A stretch of 64,000 nucleotides of DNA from Verrucomicrobiales bacterium. Its GTDB lineage: Bacteria; Verrucomicrobiota; Verrucomicrobiia; Verrucomicrobiales; DEV007. This document shows positions 60,837-64,000 of this stretch, one piece after another (the stretch's first letter is position 1; every line of letters starts with the position of its first letter). The translations under genes and the position numbers were made by a program. The notes below the pieces were generated by a model that saw only the letters and a list, made by a program, of their open reading frames with translations, made no database searches and was not told the origin of the DNA. Location of the stretch: NCBI GenBank assembly GCA_016795385.1, contig JAEUHI010000062.1:62001-126000 (forward strand), read 5' to 3'.

Positions 60837-61454
60837 TCAGGCTTCGACGCCGAATTCCCGTTGCCGGAGGGCTTCGTAGAGGCAGACCGCGGTGGCATTG
60901 GAGACGTTCAAACACGGCACCTGGCCGAGCATGGGGATGCGGATGAGGACATCGCAGTTTTCTTTGGTGAGCCGCCGCATCCCCTCCCCTTCCGCCCCGA
61001 GGACGACGGCGAGCGGGCCGGTGAGATCGCATTCGTAGAGTTCGCAGGTGGCTTCATCGGCCGTGCCGACGACGCGGATTCCGTGTTCGTCGCGGATCTT
61101 TTCGAGGAATCGCGCCATGTTGCCCACGGACACGACCGGCACGAACTCGGCCCCGCCACAGGCGATGCGCACGACCGTCTCGGTCACGGGTGAGGCGTGG
61201 TGGCGCGGGACGATCACGGCGAGGACGCCGGCACCCTCCGCGGTGCGGAGACAGGCCCCGAGATTGTGGGGATCCTGTACGCCGTCGAGAATAAGAAGGA
61301 GCGGAGCCTCGCCCGCCTCCTCGACCTCTTCGAGACGCTCGAAAAGGCCCTCCTCCGTGAGCCGGGCGATGCCGGTGGAGGAGCTGGAGTGGGAGTTGGC
61401 GCGCGCCTCGCGGGGGCGGTTGCCGGGAGCTTTGAAACGACGGGGTTTGGCCAT
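60837..61454 (-). CDS. rlmB: SpoU-family RNA 2'-O-methyltransferase (RlmB/TrmH-like)
   Basis: The 205-residue protein has motif 1 LLILDGVQDPHNLGACLRTA, motif 2 AVVLGAEGEGMRRL and motif 3 IPMLGQVPCLNVSNATAVCLYEA of the SPOUT methyltransferases. The short N-terminal part lacks the full substrate-binding domain found in E. coli RlmB, so the exact RNA target (23S rRNA Gm2251 or tRNA) is uncertain. ATG 61454 gives a basic start (AKPRRFKAPGNRPREARANS). It lies 22 bases after the DUF533 gene and may share its transcript. Confidence 0.87.
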   Translation of the reverse strand: MAKPRRFKAPGNRPREARANSHSSSSTGIARLTEEGLFERLEEVEEAGEAPLLLILDGVQDPHNLGACLRTAEGAGVLAVIVPRHHASPVTETVVRIACGGAEFVPVVSVGNMARFLEKIRDEHGIRVVGTADEATCELYECDLTGPLAVVLGAEGEGMRRLTKENCDVLIRIPMLGQVPCLNVSNATAVCLYEALRQREFGVEA

Positions 61455-61476
61455 GGCGGTAATCGAACCGCAACGA

Positions 61477-62364
61477 TCAGGCGAAAATCTCCGGTTGTCC
61501 AAGCCCTTGATGGATTTCGTTGGCCTCTTCGCCGCTGAGTCCGAGGCCTTGGGCGAGTTGGGCGAAATAGCCGGCTTCCTCGCGGGTGTCGAGCTTCACC
61601 GCCATGAGGGAAAAGGCGTAGACCTGCGAGGCCATTTCGGATGGCACCCGCGCGACAAACTCATCGAGATCGGCCTTGCCGGAAAGTTTCTGACGGAGGA
61701 AGGCGGCTTCGTCCTCTTCGAGATCACCGAGCTTGCCGACGATGGCTTCGCGCTCGGCTTCGTCGACGCGTCCATCACTCTTGGCGGCGAGGCACATCGC
61801 CTCGATGAGGAGACGGGCTCCCGCGTCGGCCTCGTCGGCATCGATGGGCGGAGGCGTTTCTCCCGCGCTGAGACCCAGCGCCCCACCGGCCCCGGCGCCG
61901 AGAAGCGAGCCTAACACTCCCCCCAAAGGCGAGCCGGATCCACCCTGCCCCCCGCCCAGAAGACCTCCCACGAGATCTCCGAGACCACCTCCGGACGCTG
62001 ACCCCTTGCCACCACCACCGAGGAGCCCTCCGACGAGTTCGCCGAGTCCGCCGCCATTTCCGGAGGAACCCCCGAGTTCTTTCACGAGCGAGCCGAGGAG
62101 GTCCGAGCCTCCCGCGCCTTTGGACTTGCCTTTGCCTTGTTGCGAAGCCAGGGCTGCGGCGGCGATGGCGGCGAGGGCGGCCCAACCGCCTTTGCTCGAG
62201 CCTTTTTTGCCGCCGAGCAGCGTTCCGAGGATGTCTCCGGCATTCCCGGCACCCGCCTTGGATCCGGTCGATCCGCCGAGGAGCGAACCGAGGATATCGC
62301 CGCCGGCTTTGGAACCGAGGGCATTTTCGTTGAGGAGACTTCCGAGCATTTTGATGGCGTCCAT
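61477..62364 (-). CDS. DUF533 (YebE/TerB-like) protein with Gly-rich N-terminal region
   Basis: The 295-residue protein has repeated LLGG/GGGLG segments from about residue 24 to 165, rich in Gly and Ser with LGSLL/LVGGLL motifs, then a TerB-like helical domain (RLLIEAMCLAAKSDGRVDEAEREAIVGKLG near residues 187-217). That domain has the acidic pair D-G-R-x-D-E-x-E typical of TerB/DUF533. The role is unknown; members are often membrane associated. ATG 62364 begins the MDAIKMLGSLLNEN sequence characteristic of the family. Confidence 0.85.
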   Translation of the reverse strand: MDAIKMLGSLLNENALGSKAGGDILGSLLGGSTGSKAGAGNAGDILGTLLGGKKGSSKGGWAALAAIAAAALASQQGKGKSKGAGGSDLLGSLVKELGGSSGNGGGLGELVGGLLGGGGKGSASGGGLGDLVGGLLGGGQGGSGSPLGGVLGSLLGAGAGGALGLSAGETPPPIDADEADAGARLLIEAMCLAAKSDGRVDEAEREAIVGKLGDLEEDEAAFLRQKLSGKADLDEFVARVPSEMASQVYAFSLMAVKLDTREEAGYFAQLAQGLGLSGEEANEIHQGLGQPEIFA

Positions 62365-62514
62365 AAAAAATTGGGGTTGGGGATGATACGCGGAGAATAG
62401 TTTCCGCTGGAACCAAGGGCGAGTTCTTTTTCCGCCACTTTCGTTCGCAATGTACAGGACAAAAAAGTCAGGCCAAAGCCGTCCAGCCCGGCTGGGGAGA
62501 CAACCGTCATCGAC

Positions 62515-62602
62515 GGAGGGAACGAGTATTGGCCCCGGAACGAACAACTATAGGCCCCGGAGGGAACGAGTAGTGGCCCCGGAGGGAACGAGTATTGGCC
62601 CC
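62515..62602. repeat. 22-bp tandem repeat, four units
   Basis: Four head-to-tail units at 62515, 62537, 62559 and 62581; the first and last (GGAGGGAACGAGTATTGGCC plus CC) are identical, the third differs by one base (TAGT for TATT) and the second has six changes. It runs directly into a GGGGCC hairpin and the first 34-bp inverted copy. Confidence 0.85.
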
Positions 62603-62617
62603 GGAGGGGCCGGAGAA

Positions 62618-62916
62618 GGTAGCCGGTGGTGGAGTGCAGCGGAACCACCGGACCACCACCCCGGAAAAGAGAACCCCGCCCCGGAGGGGCGGAAGAAGCG
62701 GACCCGCGGTCGAGAGCCGTATTTCTTCGAACTTTACCCCGCCGCGCATCACAACTCCAGATCCTGCTCTTGAAAGGTTTGCGTCCGATGGTGAAGTATG
62801 CTCGCGCTAAGGGGGTGCGCCGAAGATACTCCGGTGCCTTCTCGCGCCCCTCCAGGGCGCAACGGTTTCCTCGTGTGGTTGACCGATGGTTCCGCTGCGC
62901 TCCACCACCGGCTACC
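62618..62916. repeat. Pair of 34-bp inverted REP-like copies
   Basis: The segments 62618-62651 and 62883-62916 are reverse complements with only two mismatches; each contains GGTAGCCGGTGGTGGAG and GCAGCGGAACCA. Between them lie other short repeats. They could fold into a long stem in RNA or be targets of the RAYT-type transposase found at 26406. Confidence 0.8.
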
Positions 62917-63034
62917 GTCTTTCGTCCCGCTGGGACGATTCTGCTTCAAGATTTGCAGTCGATGGGACCAGACATTCTTAACTCCCCAAGATTCATCGGG
63001 TATCCGGCGTAGCCTGACAATTCTGTCCCGCACC

Positions 63035-63098
63035 CCCGTTCGCCCGTTCGCCCGTTCGCCCGTTCGCCCGTTCGCCCGTTCGCCCGTTCGTCCGTGCG
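63035..63098. repeat. CCCGTTCG 8-bp tandem repeat (seven copies plus a degenerate one)
   Basis: Seven exact CCCGTTCG units occupy 63035-63090, followed by TCCGTGCG at 63091-63098. The array ends three bases before the stop codon of the acyltransferase gene. Such microsatellites vary in copy number by slipped pairing. Confidence 0.9.
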
Positions 63099-63100
63099 CC

Positions 63101-63922
63101 TCAGCGCTCTTCGCGCACCTGCTTCCAGCGCTTGTGCATCCAGATCCACTGCTCGGGATGGCGGAGGATGATGCGCTCGAGAGCCTCGTTGAAACGCTTC
63201 GTGTTTTTCGAGAGGATCTCCTTCGTGCGGCCTTCGGTCAGCACCTCGACCGGCGGCTCGAAGAGAAGCACGTGGGTGCCGTCGGGCTCGCGCCAGCTCG
63301 ACGAGGGGATCACCGGCGCCCCCGTGAACTGCGCGAGCACGGCGAGACTCTTGAAGGTGTGGGCGGGGTGACCGAAAAACTCGGATTGGATCCCGTACTT
63401 CCGCACCGTGAACTGGTCGAAGATGGAGACGATGATGCGGTTGTCCTCGAGCAGGGCGAGGATGTCATCGAGCGAGCCGGTTTTCTCCAGAGTGCCGAAA
63501 CCCGCCTTCTGGAAACGCCGCATCACGAGGTCGTTGAACCACTGCGGCTTCAAGGGACGGCGGATGAAATGGAGATGGCCGCGGTATTGCTTGAACTGCG
63601 ACATCCCGGCCACGGTCGAGACCTCCCAGTTGCCGAAATGACCGGCGAGAAGAAGCACTCCTTTTCCCTTTTCGCGGGCGGCGGCGAGGTGCTCGATGCC
63701 CTCAATGCGGACATACTTCGCCTTCTTCTCGTCGCTCATGAAGGCGAGCCTGACAAACTCACCCAAAAACTTCACGAGGTGGGCGTAGAAGGCCTGTGCG
63801 ATCTCGGCGATGCGGCGGTCGGTGAGGGTATCGCCGTAGACGCGGCGCAGATTCTCCAGCACGACGCGACGGCGCAGGGGGAGGACATGGTAGATGAGTT
63901 TGCCATACCAAGGCACCGCCAT
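63101..63922 (-). CDS. Lipid A biosynthesis acyltransferase (LpxL/HtrB-like), start possibly beyond the window
   Basis: The visible 273 residues include the catalytic HxxxxE motif in LLLAGHFGNWEV, the PLKPQWFNDLVMRRF and EDNRIIVSIFDQ blocks and a C-terminal WIWMHKRWK, which characterise LpxL/LpxM acyltransferases. They add secondary acyl chains to lipid A in the cytoplasmic membrane, which supports an LPS-bearing organism. ATG 63922 is used here, but the frame stays open to base 64000 with no stop codon, so the real start could lie outside the window. Confidence 0.88.
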   Translation of the reverse strand: MAVPWYGKLIYHVLPLRRRVVLENLRRVYGDTLTDRRIAEIAQAFYAHLVKFLGEFVRLAFMSDEKKAKYVRIEGIEHLAAAREKGKGVLLLAGHFGNWEVSTVAGMSQFKQYRGHLHFIRRPLKPQWFNDLVMRRFQKAGFGTLEKTGSLDDILALLEDNRIIVSIFDQFTVRKYGIQSEFFGHPAHTFKSLAVLAQFTGAPVIPSSSWREPDGTHVLLFEPPVEVLTEGRTKEILSKNTKRFNEALERIILRHPEQWIWMHKRWKQVREER

Positions 63923-64000
63923 GGTCGCGGGTTCGATCGTGGCGACCGCGGTGGCGTTCGTTTCGGTGTGGGTCGTCGAGACGGAGATCGCGGCGACGCG

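Larger units (their letters stand above)
62365..63100. other. Gene-free 736-bp repeat island
   Basis: No convincing gene lies here. The stretch holds a 22-bp tandem repeat, a pair of 34-bp inverted copies, short perfect hairpins (GGCCCC-GGA-GGGGCC at 62597-62611; GCCCC-GGA-GGGGC near 62680; TCGTCCC-GCT-GGGACGA at 62926-62942) and an 8-bp tandem repeat. Open frames seen through it are produced by the repeats. The density is much higher than elsewhere in the window. Confidence 0.7.

Noticed and set aside
62450..62773. 107-codon frame in the repeat island
   Set aside because: It is built almost entirely from the 22-bp and REP-like repeats and has no start signal or conserved domain.
63035..63098. 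CRISPR-like array
   Set aside because: Units of 8 bp without spacers; a simple tandem microsatellite.

Overview
The window looks like a chromosomal segment of a GC-rich Gram-negative member of the Verrucomicrobiota. This is inferred from gene content: seven exported Cys-type sulfatases, three exported Gfo/Idh/MocA proteins, a pseudopilin with a FTLLELLVVIAIIG start, a lipid A acyltransferase, a VCBS-repeat protein and many small palindromic intergenic repeats. I found no rRNA, tRNA or CRISPR.

Layout. 1-6750: Wzx/Wzy-type exopolysaccharide locus with a divergent AT-rich promoter at 3926-4066. 6751-8922: arsenic operon (arsR, acr3, arsC). 8953-16126: RNase R, a pseudopilin, CysQ, a large membrane pseudokinase with TPR-like repeats and a small TPR-like protein. 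16303-23133: five-gene YejABEF-like peptide importer; its second permease carries a MORN/YwqK-like insert, and a perfect 18-bp palindrome lies upstream. 23155-26215: two membrane proteins, an orphan PAS protein and a START-like protein. 26406-27476: a REP-associated (RAYT) transposase. 27516-32724: GreA/B-like protein, YqgE, TrpD, a VCBS-repeat protein and a metallo-beta-lactamase-fold protein lacking its metal-site histidines.

32725-34047: an RpoD-type sigma gene preceded by about 400 bases holding a possible promoter, stacked hairpins, a possible 42-codon leader ORF whose stop lies in the loop of a terminator-like hairpin, and a palindrome. This is the strongest candidate for undescribed regulation. 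34087-41060 and 51478-56068: sulfatase blocks, with a VapBC pair inside the first. Between them lie an L,D-transpeptidase, a dehydrogenase/sialidase-like/dehydrogenase cluster, a lipoprotein, a DUF4886 protein, a lactonase, and a three-gene operon (HAD phosphatase, sucrose/mannosylfructose-phosphate synthase-like transferase, GH100-like hydrolase) that probably makes and recycles a disaccharide solute. 56143-63922: Sua5, AroK, small proteins, a third Gfo/Idh/MocA protein, Bax inhibitor-1, an RlmB-like methyltransferase, a DUF533 protein, a repeat-rich island and an LpxL-like acyltransferase.

Together the genes suggest a heterotroph that digests sulfated polysaccharides outside the cytoplasm and makes its own polysaccharide coat. 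No formylglycine-generating enzyme or anaerobic maturase is in the window, although every sulfatase here needs one.
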